The notes below the pieces were generated by a model that saw only the letters and a list, made by a program, of their open reading frames with translations, did no database searches and was not told where the DNA came from. This document shows, piece after piece, positions 22,713 to 36,924 of a stretch of DNA of 64,000 nucleotides. This DNA comes from Cerrena zonata (Eukaryota; Basidiomycota; Agaricomycetes; Polyporales; Cerrenaceae), in contig JASBNA010000010.1 in the NCBI GenBank assembly GCA_038087015.1, forward strand, positions 124,001-188,000. The letters are read 5' to 3'. Position 1 is the stretch's first letter. Each line of letters starts with the position of its first letter. The translations under genes were made by a program, and so were the position numbers.

Positions 22713-24935
22713 TATTGCATACACACCAGTTCATGTGTTACCCATAAGTTGTATTGCATATAATATTAGTGTAGAAGCCTCTGAGATATACAGATGTATT
22801 CATATCAGGAAGTGCATATATTTAGTTCAAGAATACTAAGTGGATTGCAGAAAAATACCATTTAGTAGGTAAGGAAGAATAAAACAAATAGATGTGTTGT
22901 ATCTTCTCATTCTCTTCACTTATTATGCTACCATCCTACACAGGTGATCCTTCTAAGTATAGTATCTTACCCCCAAGTTCATAGATTAGAATATACAAAG
23001 CTGCATTTACAGTAGTGTTTAGAAAACTAAACTCCTATAGATAAACATATAGTTTGAGACTTGTACCAGGACATTTCAATGTCAAAATGAGTATATTTTG
23101 GCTCAGTCAAAAGGCTTCTATTGATATATGGTGTTTTACCTTGCTGACAAGAGATTGAGGTGTTGGGAGCCCATATAGTATTTGGAGTATAAAATAGAGT
23201 TGACAAGTGCTATACATTGTTTGATTCACATTGTTCAGGAGAGCACAATGCTACCTCCTCCATGCTCATAGCATTTAAACTGCCTGCGCAATATGTGATT
23301 TACCATTGCCGCACTAAAAGTCGATTTCTTGAATTTATACTCACAGAGTTAAGTGTGGGACACGATCTATATACCATCGGATTCGCATTTCCCAGGAGAA
23401 TCCAATGCTAACTGCGTGATGCAGATCACGCTGCTCCTTAGTATACAATCTGTAAATTACTATTTCCGCACCTAAAAAGCTGTTTCTGAACTTCAACAAG
23501 TGTATCTCTACACAAATATTAAGTGCCACATACCATTCAATTCGCATTTTGGAGCAGATTCCAGAACTTCTTGCGCGCAGTCAATCGCGCCACTACTTGG
23601 TGCGCAATCTGCAAATTACGGTTTCCGCACTCAGCAGGTAGACCTAAAATGCTATTGTTGCATCCTTGCGTGAATAATAAGTGCTATACACCATTGGATA
23701 CGGATTCATGAGGAGATTTCAAATCTATCTATGCAGCGCAGATATGATGAAAATAGAGTGCGCAATTTCAATAACAAGTGCTTTGCACCCAAAAGCCATC
23801 TGGGCAAGTTGATAGGTGAAATATAGCGCGAAATACAATTTCTGCATATCACCAGATGCGCATTTCAGAGTAGACTCTGGAACCATTTTTGCGGCGCATT
23901 CAACCCAAGAACTACAGGCGCAATCTGCGAAATACTCGAAAATGCGGACAAACTTAAACCTACTATATTAAGTGCTAGAGATTGATATTGGGTGAATATA
24001 GCATATCATTGGATCCGTACTTTCAAGCTGATTGCGGAGATCCAGCTGGGTGCACTGCCGCACTTTCAGTTTCCGCATAATTCAGATATTTCATCTCTGC
24101 ACTATAGAGAAAACTCACTTTTTACAATGATTGCAATGCATTAGAGGGGTATCTACTGAGATATACTATGTTTTCCTACCCTACATATACTATAGTACAC
24201 CTACTTTCCATCTTTTCGAAAATGTGCATTTTCATATTCTTGAGATGTATGAAAGTGCGGAAATCGCAATTCCTATCCGATCACCTTAAGGTGACCACTT
24301 CCGGGATCTACTCATTCATAACTTCCCAGTGATATATGATACAAGCTCTGAATTGCACTCTATCCCATTCTAGCTGACCCTCTCCTCAATCCCCCCTGAC
24401 CTAGAAATCGGTTTTCTGGGCTTTATATCACATCAGAACCTTGTTTAGAGTGTTTTCAACAATATATTATTATTCACTTTAGTTACCCTCCCTACACACC
24501 CCCATACACCCACCTACTATCCCTACATTAATACAAACATTTTTATTTTTTACCCCCAAATACCCCCCACACCCATCCCCCCCTCCAGATAGGCCATCTC
24601 ACACTATCTCATCATCCCTCCCACCCCTCTAGATGGCCCATCTCCCACAGTCTGTTCATCCTCACCAATACCAGATGGTCCATCCCGCACTGAACCACCA
24701 TCCTCCTCCCTCCCCCGCACTAGATGATCCATCCCTGGGTATCACTGACCCTCTGCCGTGACAGATGCCCCATCTCAACTACCTCTCCCCTACCTCCCGT
24801 AACTTCAGATGGACCATCTCACCCTCTCTCACCACAGTTTTGGTGAAAGGCAGCTGGGCCATCTGGCATGACTGTGCAGCAACATTGGCGCCGCATCTGG
24901 TACAGTATTACTGTGATATATTGACTGAAGGGGTT
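20926..24935. mobile_element. 4.0-kb near-perfect palindromic element with 9-bp target duplication
   Basis: Starts AACCCCTTCAGTCAATATAT and ends in its complement. Flanks are the 9-bp GTCCAGTTC on both sides (20917-20925 and 24936-24944). Arms of about 1.79 kb (to 22712 and from 23149) surround a 436-bp spacer. Arm identity is very high, with only scattered single-base differences visible. No transposase frame is present; mirrored frames of 60-70 codons are by-products of symmetry. 9-bp duplications and long terminal repeats are typical of Mutator-like elements, so I infer a non-autonomous MULE-like foldback element. It splits the KDZ remnant. Confidence 0.88.
22713..23148. other. Spacer of the 4-kb palindrome
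   Basis: 436 bp, AT-rich, no frame of note and no internal symmetry. Presumably the loop. Confidence 0.85.
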
Positions 24936-24936
24936 G
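23149..24936 (-). repeat. Right arm of the 4-kb palindrome
   Basis: Reverse complement of 20925-22712 with few differences, for example GGCGCCGC where the left arm gives GGTGCCGC near 24893. Confidence 0.92.
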
Positions 24937-24944
24937 TCCAGTTC

Positions 24945-25144
24945 GTGACTATGTCACCTGCCACAAAGACATGAATCTTATACTGCTCAAATGTGTTCAG
25001 CAAGTACATGATCTCTTTGGTTTCACTGGGGATAAAACTGGAGGTATATATGTCGGCTATAACATAGCTGAGACCACAGATGACAAGCCTACCAACAATG
25101 AAACTCACAGTGGCAGTGTTAACAATAATAACAATAATAATAAT

Positions 25145-25200
<56 letters not shown>

Positions 25201-25270
25201 GGTAGAAGAAGATAACAAGGTTCAATTGATTGTTAATACAATAGAAGCATTCTATACTAATCTAGAGTAG
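24945..25270 (+). pseudogene. Continuation of KDZ-interrupted region with poly-Asn tract
   Basis: Sequence after the palindrome reads VTCHKDMNLILLKCVQQVHDL, then GDKTGGIYVGYNIAETTDDK and a long Asn run, ending at a TAG near 25270. It is the other half of whatever the palindrome hit, most simply the KDZ gene's 3' region. I recognise no motif in it. Confidence 0.4.
25120..25201. repeat. AAC/AAT trinucleotide microsatellite
   Basis: Tandem AAC and AAT units over about 80 bp. They encode Asn on the plus strand, and Val with Ile on the minus. Confidence 0.97.
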
Positions 25271-25867
25271 TGTACAATGGCCAGTATAGAGATTTACTTA
25301 GTCTTACTATTCTTACTATATCTTTTGTTCTTACTTAGGCGGGGAAGCATGTGGGAGGTGAGGGGTGAGAGGCACAAGGCCTGGGGAAGTGTGAAAGGGG
25401 AGCAGTGGAGAAGGCACCAGAGAACTCAATGAAAACATACAAGGGAGGGGAAGCACTGATGGCCATACAACATAGATGATGGAAGGGGGGAAGGGTCTAA
25501 AGGGCTGGGACTTGGGTTGCCAATGAGATGCTGTATGTTATCTCTTATATTATCTCTTCAGATCTTGCTGATCAAACTTCCAAAACATCACTGATAGATC
25601 ATCACTCAAAAGGAAATAGGACCTTCAGGTAGCAAGGGTAACTACTGGGTGACTGGGAAAATGCAAAAGGCTGGCTAATTAGCTGGGTGATTAGTGGCTG
25701 TATGATAAGCTATCTAGCCACAACAGGTGTGAGGTCCAGGTGCTCTGGCCTTTTTATACTTCTTGAAGATGCTCAAAGAGGCTAGAAAAGGCAATGTTAG
25801 GATATGTCAGAATGTTGATATGTGATATACATCTGGGAACAAAACTAGAAATACTCACCACTTACTG
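25271..25867. other. No gene recognised
   Basis: A purine-rich plus-strand stretch near 25340-25520 followed by AT-rich sequence. No coding signal or repeat boundary can be supported. Confidence 0.5.
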
Positions 25868-26962
25868 CATCAGGAAAAACCCAAATCACTTTTTAGTACT
25901 ATAAAAGCACTATTGCTATTATTGGGTTACTATCAATACTATATTTTTTCTACAGTTACTAAGTTTATTAGCAGATTACTATTCTCACTATGCAAACTAT
26001 ATATCTTTGCATACACATATTGAAGATTCTAAATATTTCTTTTAATTTCTGTAGAAGTAATTCTAGAAATAGCTGTTATATTATCTATAATTTGGATATA
26101 TGGATATTATATTCAGAATCTCCTCAAAAATCCGGTTCTAATGATATATAATATGTCCCTATAATGTAGAGAAACAGCAAAGATTCTCCAGTTTTAAGTT
26201 GCTTAGTAGATTGAAGATAGTCTGGGACTAATCTAATCATATCTCGTGTTTCTGTGATCCGATCAGCACCGTTGAGACGGCGTCGGAAAGCCCCTGATCA
26301 CGGCTTTCCAACGCCATCTCAAGCGCCCTATCACATCGCCATTTGACCTTGGAACTTCGCCCACATCCTCTCTTTCTCTCTCTCTCTCTCTTTCCTCCCA
26401 TGTCTCTTCTCCTTTTGCTGCTATTTCTTTTCATCCTATCTTTGTTTGCTTTGTGTATGTACTTCACATTACCTTCTGGTACCCTATCTACCTATTCTCA
26501 CTGCTTCTTGGTGCAGTATTCAATGTTCTGGTAAGTCATTAAGCTATTTTACTTTCAATTAGACCTTCTGATATTCAAGTTCAAGTTTCCTTATCTTTGT
26601 CAACTCAATGTAAGCTCTTTTCATCTTCATATCTTCATATCATCTGCTTATAAACCTTTTCAGTGCTATCTTTGTCTATATATCCCCTTTTGTTATTATT
26701 AGCACTATCTTATTGTAATTATTTTACTGTATTTTATATAAAATTGAGTTTTGCTGTGCTTTAATTTTGACTTGAGAGAAATGAAAACAGAGAGAAATGT
26801 TTCTAAAAAGTGCAAAATAGTAGAAAAATAGTGCTCTGATAGTGCTATGATAGTACTTCATAGTAAAGGGGGTTTGTAATTAGTGGATGTCTGACTATTT
26901 TGACTATGTAGCACTATATAGCATTATATAGTACTAAATAGTAGATTGGGTTTTTCCTGATG
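25868..26962 (-). mobile_element. CATCAGG-ended element, copy 2, complete
   Basis: 1095 bp, starts CATCAGGAAAAACCCAAATC and ends in the complement TTGGGTTTTTCCTGATG, so terminal inverted repeats are at least 16 bp. The interior includes a (CT)n run and a block shared with copy 1 at 12173-13120 in the opposite orientation. The minus-strand 76-codon frame (26237-26467) matches the one in copy 1 with differences after the microsatellite. No transposase is seen. The target duplication is not clear. Confidence 0.75.
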
Positions 26963-27362
26963 TGATACTATGAAAATAATACTAATGATGATAGTAAGAC
27001 ATGCATCATAAACAAATGTACTAAACTGTAGATGAATAAATCTCTGATTGAAACTTTCATTCATCACTGTGCATTGATAGAGGCACTGAATATCATATGA
27101 CCAAAATGAACTTCTGCATATATCCCTTTGTATTCCACTGGCAAGAGATACATTGCAACCTATTGAGAGGGTGATTGTAGTAGACAACTATAAAACAATG
27201 TATAAGCTAGATCAACTGATATGATCTGGTCCTAAAACATTGATCAGTGCATTTTCCTAGATTCAATGATGATAAGGTAATCTATTAGAATTCAAGCAAC
27301 ATAATTTTACACTTTACAATCAAAATCCACACAACTAATGGTCAAATAACCATATCCCAAAT
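26963..27362. other. TE island to gene-space transition, no gene
   Basis: AT-rich unique-looking sequence. The next feature is the 3' end of the PIH1 gene, so its downstream part may be that gene's 3' UTR. Confidence 0.5.
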
Positions 27363-28978
27363 CTAGAGTGTAACAACAACCACCCCATCTCCAACCCTCC
27401 ACTCCGCCTTGGTCTCTTCCACATCAAATGCCTTCTCCTTCCGTTCCCGAATGAGTCTCTTCAACTTCGACACATCCCCTCCTCGACTTCCATATACCAC
27501 TGGCATCTGGGCATCTGGTAAATCGATATTCAGATCTAACGAGTAGAATGGTGGGATGGTGAGGATGAGTCGGGAAGGTTCGACGTCGAGTGTGCTAGCG
27601 GGGATCTCTGCATGAGTCTATTCAGGTTTATTAGTTACTGCTTATAATGTAAAAGTGAACCGCGAGAAGACTTACCAGACGAGGTACTTCAACTCGAAGA
27701 ACGACCCGTTCATCATCCTCCGTCCACTCAAACACAGGTTGTTCATTTTCCTGCGGGACGATCGAGATCTTCACTTTCCTCTCTTCCCCCTCTTGCTCAT
27801 TCCCACTCTTCGAAGGCTTCAAAATCCCCTTCGGCTTCTTCTCCTCTTTCACGTTGATTTCCTGTATTAATGGTTTCTTCCCAGTACCTTCCTTCTTTGC
27901 AAAAGCTACACGTTCGGGATGATTCTCTGGGTACAAGTCGACAGGAATCAACACGGTTCTTGGGTCTAGTTTACCCTTGGAGCGGATATTTGGTCTACCG
28001 ATAGCTGTGCGAGAGAGTTGGAGGGTGTATTGGTCTTCGATTCGCTGGAAGGCGAGTTCTGATATGATAGGGGCAGTCAGTACTTGGCGATAGAAGAGAA
28101 ATGAAGGATGGACCTTCGAGAAACGTTTTGAATGAGAGGTCTTTCAGTGCTCGTGATTTGAGGGATTTGTTGAAGACCGCGTCAAAAACGGTCGACGGTT
28201 TGCCGGCTGGTAGAGTTGAGATGTTAGATATATTACTCAACGACGTGAACGAGTAAAGATGAAAGGAGTAAATGAAGTATCATATTTCCACCGTATCATG
28301 CTAGTAAAGGACTGATGGACCATCCAGGATATCCATTATGTTTGATACAAAAGATATATCAGATATGTCCGAGGTCATGACTTCGGCCTCGTCGAGTTAT
28401 CGAGTTGTGTCACAAATTTCGAACGATCTATCAATTCTCTGCGAGCCGCGATGACTACCGATGAAGATCTGGTAACCTTATATCGCGACGTTGGGCCTCA
28501 GGTGAAGGTCGCTCACGACCTTTGCATGGAACCCCACGTCGTGATTCGTGAACCTAAGATACATACAAAAAAGTTAACGTAAATCAAAATACGTACCTTT
28601 ATCGATATCCGACCTTGGTTCACTAACCACAATGGGCACGAACCATCCTGGATTCTCGTCGTCGATCGTACCACCTTCACCCACCATGGCCTTTTGAATA
28701 GCATCCTCGCTACCTTCGGGTGGTGGGGGTACGTTTGCATCCAGAGCTAGATTGACAAAGATCTTGCTTCCTTGAGCTATCACCAACGTTGACGGAGTCG
28801 TCGATTGCGAGGCAGGTTCAAGAAGAGAGCTAGAGGATGCCACAGGTGTGAAAGGAGGAGGTGCAGGAGCGAGTGGACATATCGCAGATTGTAACGCTGT
28901 AGTTTTGATGCACCAACCGGGTGTGGGCGAGAGTGTTACTCTGATAGTTTGGGTTGGAGGTCGCGAAAACAAATCCAT
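27363..28978 (-). CDS. PIH1 domain protein (R2TP complex subunit)
   Basis: Exons, minus strand: 28978-28597, 28206-28114, 28058-27676, 27617-27363; 370 codons plus stop, all junctions in phase. Known PIH1/Nop17 proteins join Tah1/RPAP3 and the RuvB-like ATPases in the R2TP complex, which helps Hsp90 assemble snoRNPs, PIKK kinases and RNA polymerases. The PIH1 domain spans about residues 20-205: PGWCIKT, KIFVNLALDANVPPPP, NPGWFVPIVVSEPR, DKAGKPSTVFDAVFN, and FQRIEDQYTLQLSRT. A basic, Glu-rich linker follows (VKEEKKPKGILKPSKSG) and a C-terminal CS-like beta domain (FEWTEDDERVVLRVEVPRL...SRLILTIPPFYSL). The ATG at 28978 is chosen because no ATG lies further upstream in the open frame. Intron 1 is long (390 nt). 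It is divergent from the DAHP synthase gene. Confidence 0.9.
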
Positions 28979-29372
28979 GCCGAGGGACGTTGAACGAGCA
29001 AGCCAAGAGGAAGACGGACGGAAAGTGTTCGGACGTAGAGGCAAGAGCGTGATCAGATGTTGGGGTGGCAACTATAGCGCAAGTTCTTCCGAGTCAGCAC
29101 GTTGGATCGTTGGGCTATACGCCAAAGGCCACGTATCCAAATGAGAATAGAGCGATAGATAGCGGCAAGGATAGAACGTCGACCAACGTTTGTTGGGTAG
29201 AAATGCAGTAAAAGGCAAGAGTAGGGATCGAGCCAAGATCATTCTCCCGATCAATCGACTCATCCGCAGACGCCCATAAATCCTCCGTCCACTGATATTT
29301 CTCCTTTCACTCCTCCTTTCCCCCTCGAACTTGTTACGCCCTCATCCACAAACCCGCTGATTCAAACAAAAT
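28979..29372. promoter_or_regulatory. Divergent promoter region, PIH1 and DAHP synthase
   Basis: 394 bp separate the two start codons, which face away from each other. The half near DAHP synthase has a pyrimidine-rich run (CTTTCACTCCTCC) close to its start, common in fungal promoters. A shared control region is inferred from spacing only. Confidence 0.6.
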
Positions 29373-31500
<2,128 letters not shown>

Positions 31501-34500
31501 AGTCTTCGTTTACTAAAGACTTTCAAAAAAACTCCCCTTGATCCACACTCACTTTTCGGTTACGCAAAACGAAGTGGATAGGGCGGGGATCGTGTATTTT
31601 TGTTTTTACCTTGTCGTGATATCTAATCCGCAGACTATTTGTATTATCATTTGCACGTTCGAGACGTACGATCAGTGTATCGTATTTGTTTTTATGCCAC
31701 GTTGCATGGTATACAGCGTTCGACGTCAAACAACACTCGAACTCAATCCTTGCTCTCGACTGATTCGATCCTCTCCGACCTAGAAACTCTCTACCCTGCA
31801 GGGTATGATATCCGCTCTCGCTCCTCCCAAATCACTAATCAGGCACGGGATATCAAAGCTACCTGTAAGTGAGGCAGACTGACTTTCTATCACAGATGGA
31901 CGATGAAATACCCCCTGACTCATGAGGGCCGCTCAAAGCGGCTCTGTTCTCCAGTATCGAATGCATGTAAGTTCTCGATTGCTATACATGACCTCTGCTG
32001 CTCAATTCAATTCCTAAGATATGCGGATTATCGCTGCGTGTGCCACGCTCTTTCTTTACTGGGGAGTGTCTAATGCACGTAGTATCCTCACACGCCAACG
32101 ATCGGAATTCTTACGGGGCGTACTCATTTCATCTGCCCTCCACGATCATCATACATACGCTGTGCTGCTCGGGTCCCGACTGAAAACATTCTGAGTTTAC
32201 TTCGAAGTTTGCACAAGATGAGGTGAGCAAGCCACAAGTTTTCCAATAGCAATCATGCAAGGACCTATCACCTCACCCAACAAAAGTACGTGATCCTTCC
32301 CGTGCATGATACCTTCAAGGGCTGTACGATGAACTAAGGAGGCGACTGCGCCTTCATGAATGGCATTCGTCCCTATATGCTCGTCATCTGACAGGACTGC
32401 ATGCTCGATAACTCTCGGGTTCGTCTATGCTGAGGCCACCAATTGAACCTGGTGACGATTTGACTATAAGTTGTCTACGTTATCGAGTTCATCGCGCGTA
32501 TTACCCGCGTCGCTTTCCTTAGTGCTCGTACTTCGATTGGATGAAGGTGCCTCTTACGATGCGATCATATTCGTTCCTAGTGCATTCCGCTCTATAAATA
32601 TCGCGACTCCGGTGGTACGAGAGAGTCGCCCCCTTCGGTGAGAGATGGAGCACAAGACTGCATTGAGAATGTCTGATGTTCAGACAGTCCGACTCTCGCT
32701 TACACCAATAGAGGAATGATGATGAGCGATATTTTGCTCCATTTGCCCTGATACACGATGAGAAACAACCTAGCTTGACAGAACATGAGAACTCTTGGCA
32801 TGCTGTTACAGACAAGTGAACTTCCTTGTATTATCCTTGCAGCGCGAAACTGTAAGCTCATAATACAAATGGAGTATAAGTCAGAAATTTAAAATATTAT
32901 AGTAGACGTCCACTACCGTGTTTCAACGACGGTGATTTGAATTGAGTACGAAGGCTACTTCATTCCCAAACGTACCATCTGCGTCCCTGGAGTAACGGTA
33001 CAATTATTATCCCCATGTTTCTTAGTACAGTAATTTGCATATGCAATGGCCGCCGTGCAGGTCTATGAGTAAGGATACTCACAGTTGTGAATATCATATT
33101 GGATATCTAGGTGGCGTTACCGTTTGCGATTGACCAATGTGATATATTTAGATTTTTGAAGGGATGTACTGAGTCCAGTAAGTACTTCAAGTCGTCACTG
33201 TGGCGTATATCCAGCGGTTTGTTCCAATCCGTACTGGTCGACACGTTGCCACTGGCTCCATCCTCATCGATATTGCTTGTTATAGATCACGACAATAGAA
33301 TCAGACAATGTCTAGCACTGAAGCCTGGAGGATATTTCAGCAATGAATTGATTGTGGAATTTCTAACCGTCCTCGATGTAATAGAAGTAGTAAGTGCGAA
33401 TAGTTGGCATAGAGGTGGATTGACTTCAGCACTCTCAATTGTCTAGCCATAGCATCGTGCATGACTTGGGAAATAACAAGAAGGTTTTCAGAAAAGATAG
33501 GCGTACCGGGGGAATGGACAGTTTCCAGGTCCTATAAGTTGACTGAACTCAGGCCCCCAGGAAGTGGCCTGACACAGGTATTGGCATTTATAGTGTCGAA
33601 GTATCGGTAATCATGGGAAAACCCTCCATGTAAGGAATACCATTGTCATTCGACACAGTTTCAGTTGACAACCATGATTGCATTCTGTTGAGCTTCGTCA
33701 CCTTTTTAATTGATGCATCCTGCTTCGGATGTTAGTAGAGCACATTTTAGGTCTCGGGAAATAAATATGCTCTTATGTTAATTATCAAACTGTTCCGATG
33801 CATCAGCATTACCCCCAATTGTAAGCTATCACCCAATGCCTCTCGTAAGACAATTGCATCCGACTGAGATACCATTTATCGGCTGTCAGTGGTGGTGACA
33901 TCCTTCTCTCACGCTGGAAGGGACGGGGTCTTGTTTGGTCAAGAGCTACCACACAGGGCTACATCTCAGAACTTGAGAAACGAACATACTATACAGCCTA
34001 ACGAGACAGGGATCACTACTGTAGACGTTTGCATGCTTCTTGAGTACGTTGGCTTTGAATTTGTGACTGTTGAGAATGAGCAGGTCACTCCCGACGATAT
34101 TTCGAGTCATAAACCCCAGGCTCTGTCGGTTGGATCTGGATTAAAGTTTAAGCTGTATGGGAAGTGACACGTATGTAATTCAATGAAAGTTACCTGGCAT
34201 CTTTGGAAAGTTGGGAGAGGTTTCCAAAGAAAGGAGTCAGTTTTGGTTCAAAGGGCCCTTTCCTCTTTCCCATGGTATCCGTCAGTTTGAGCAGCTATTA
34301 CACAGTGACGCCACAGATCGATAGTTGGGGGAGATTATAGAACGCCACTGAGAGAGCTCTAGTTTGCGTAGAATACAGGTGTGGGTGGTAGACAAAGTCA
34401 CGGTCTGATTCGTGTCGAACGCAGAATGGGATGCTTCTATGGTGATGGTAGTTTATGAGCCCATATTATTTTCCTAGGTTCTTATACGTCTTTACAGTCT

Positions 34501-35455
34501 CACCTAATTTGTATTGCCCCTCTCAAGTCTTAATAAAAACCAGTCATTATCAACGCAGTGGATTTCTTGAGCATCCGAGTCAGAGTAACCCTCTTCGGAG
34601 CTGCCACAATCACTTGCAGCAGAAGTTCACGTTGCATCAGGTTGTAATGTCACGAAAGGGCTGGAAAAATCCTAGAACATTCGATCCTGTTTGTCCCATT
34701 CTAGGTCAATGAAATAGTAGTAGGGTCACGGTTCCCAAGTCTTGGGATTCTGAAGGGTATGATATGAATTTGTCATGTACATCCAGAGGCTAAGAATGTT
34801 CAAGCGAACCAACATCATCTAAGGCTTCTATGCTCCCGGTGTTTACCCGGTAGCTTACGTAAAGTACTAGTCGACTGAGAAACTTAATTTTAAGGTTGAA
34901 ACATTCGAACACTTAAACTTTGAACATGAAAAAATATCTCGTCATCCAACTGGGGGGTATGGACATCATTTCTGTGCACTAGTATCTCCTCCTATTTCGA
35001 ATGGGAGATCGTAGACATTGCAGATGTTAGGTAGCGGCATCGAGCGAGCAAGATGAAAATATACCCAACTACGGTGGGGGTTCAAAGCACGAACTTAAAT
35101 ACTACTTGCTCAAAGTTAGTACTATATTGTACACTCCTTAAGGATACTGAATCCTGAAACGTAGAGGTATTCCTCGTATTTGATTTCATGTCATTGATAA
35201 ACTTGATCTGGATCTTAGCGTCGCACAAACCCTCAAGGTCTACCACTCAAATAACTAGCAGCAACTCCTCCATGTGGGTCTGCCTTTTAAGTACATTGCA
35301 GATATGTGGATGCCGGCACTTTTTGTTCTTACTATTTGTGTGCTTTTTTCACATAGGAATAAACTTCGAGCGCGTAGTTGATGAGAGGTATTTAACCTCC
35401 AAGGACTAGAGGGGTTAGCCAGCCTACCAACTCACACTCCTGATATCGCTTTTAA
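31501..35455. other. Long intergenic region, no gene recognised
   Basis: The first few hundred bases are presumably the DAHP synthase 3' UTR. Short open frames exist (32519-32815 minus; 33111-33446, 33889-34167 and 34455-34712 plus) but none shows a known motif, and I could not link them by credible introns. The frame at 33111-33446 begins with GTG and has some coding-like composition (SSILLVIDHDNRIRQC). It may hold decayed gene copies. Confidence 0.4.
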
Positions 35456-36924
35456 ATGCCTCTTCAGTCAACCATACCTACCCACTTTCGCATTCCGGAC
35501 ACGTTGCGCAGCTGGCCATGGCAGCGTCATTTGAACCCCCACTATGCCATCTGCAAGTCAGAGTCTGCCGCATGGTGCGAGTCGTTTCATGCATTCAGCC
35601 CGAAGGCTCAACATGCTTTTAACCGTTGTGACTTCAGTTAGTCTATAACATCATGCTCGGTCAACAATAATCAGTACTGACCGTCAATTTGACAGATCTC
35701 CTTGCTTCATTGGCCTTCCCTCTCCTGGATAAAGGTGCAAACATCTCTGGGTTGCCGAGAAATCATACTTAAGAATAAATATATACAGATGGATGTCGTA
35801 TTGGTTGCGATCTCATGAATCTCTTCTTCGTGTTTGACGAATATTCCGACGTCGCCGATGCCACAGAGGTGAGAAGGCAGGCCGATATCATCATGGACGC
35901 TCTTCGCAACCCCAGTAGTCCTCGTCTCAAAGGCGAGTGGGTCGGCGGTGAAATAACCAGACAGTATGTGTACTCGAAGTTAGTGCATTAAATAAAACTT
36001 AACCACTAGCAGGTTCTGGGAGAATGCAATCAGAACTGCTACTCTAACGGCTCAATGTCACTTCATTGACACTTTCCAACTCTACACAGACTCCGTCGTC
36101 CAGCAAGCTGTAGATCGTGATCGGTCCCACATCCGCAGTGTTGACCATTACTTTGAACTTCGCCGTGATACTGTCGGGGCTAAACCGTCGTTCGCCATCT
36201 TAGAGGTCAAGATGGATCTTCCTGATGAGGTAATGAAGCACAGCAGTATCGTCACACTCACAGTGGCCTGTATCGACATGTTAATCATCGGGAACGACCT
36301 CTGCTCATACAATGTAGAGTAAGTATCTATTAACTCACTCTGTAATTTCGTTGCTAATTGACCTAGACAAGCTCGTGGTGATGATGGCCACAACCTGGTA
36401 ACCATAGTGATGCATGAGCGCAACTGTAACTTGAATACAGCTTTGGAATGGATTTCAGGGCTGCACGATCGCCTTGTAGAGATCTTCCTCTCTACTTTCA
36501 AGACGGTGCCTTCCTTTGGAAACCATGATCTCGACAAGCAAGTTTCGACTTATATTGACGGTCTCGGGAACTGGGTCAGGGCCAATGATACGTGGAGTTT
36601 TGAGGTGAGGCATTCATCAGTATGATAACAGGACCCATTATCATACCATATTGGTTTCAGAGCGAGAGATACTTCGGGAAGAAAGGTCTGGAAATCCAGG
36701 AAAGCAGACTCGTCGAAGTCCTGCCGAAGGAAGTGGGAGAATCCGCTTACATATATGTCAATCCCAAGGCTGTCCAGCAGAAATCCTTCCTCTCATCCGT
36801 CTGGCATGATAACCTTCACGTTCAATTTTTTGTAGTCCTACTAATGATTCTTCTTTTGCACCGGGTGTTGTGTCTGTATCCGAGTCTCATTTCGAAACAT
36901 GATTTTCCCGCTTCTTTCTTCTGA
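35456..36924 (+). CDS. Sesquiterpene synthase (class I terpene cyclase)
   Basis: Exons: 35456-35636, 35696-35734, 35789-35963, 36013-36318, 36367-36604, 36661-36924; 400 residues. Such enzymes ionise farnesyl diphosphate and cyclise the cation to a sesquiterpene. The metal-binding DExxD box is DEYSD (90-94), in the typical [15 protein letters not shown] context. The second metal box, NDxxSxxxE, is NDLCSYNVE (226-234), and the C-terminal Arg-Tyr pair is at 316-317 in WSFESERYFG, with normal spacing to the NSE box. The N-terminal [18 protein letters not shown] is typical of basidiomycete enzymes. The product cannot be read from sequence. The C-terminal 50 residues are odd: after residue 350 comes a hydrophobic run ([18 protein letters not shown]) that could anchor the protein. 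No P450 or other tailoring gene is next to it. A scrap of a second copy lies at 38741-38812. Confidence 0.95.

Noticed and set aside
20908..24974. Paired frames of 62-69 codons on both strands of the 4-kb palindrome
   Set aside because: They are mirror images produced by the inverted repeat, have no motif, and use sequence that is constrained only by the symmetry.
24908..25225. Poly-Val/Ile frame on the minus strand and poly-Asn frame on the plus strand
   Set aside because: Both are translations of the AAC/AAT microsatellite.
12173..26962. Treating 12.2-27.0 kb as one giant transposon bounded by inverted repeats
   Set aside because: The right-hand copy is itself complete with both termini, so each copy is an element of its own. 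No captain-type recombinase or cargo genes were seen.
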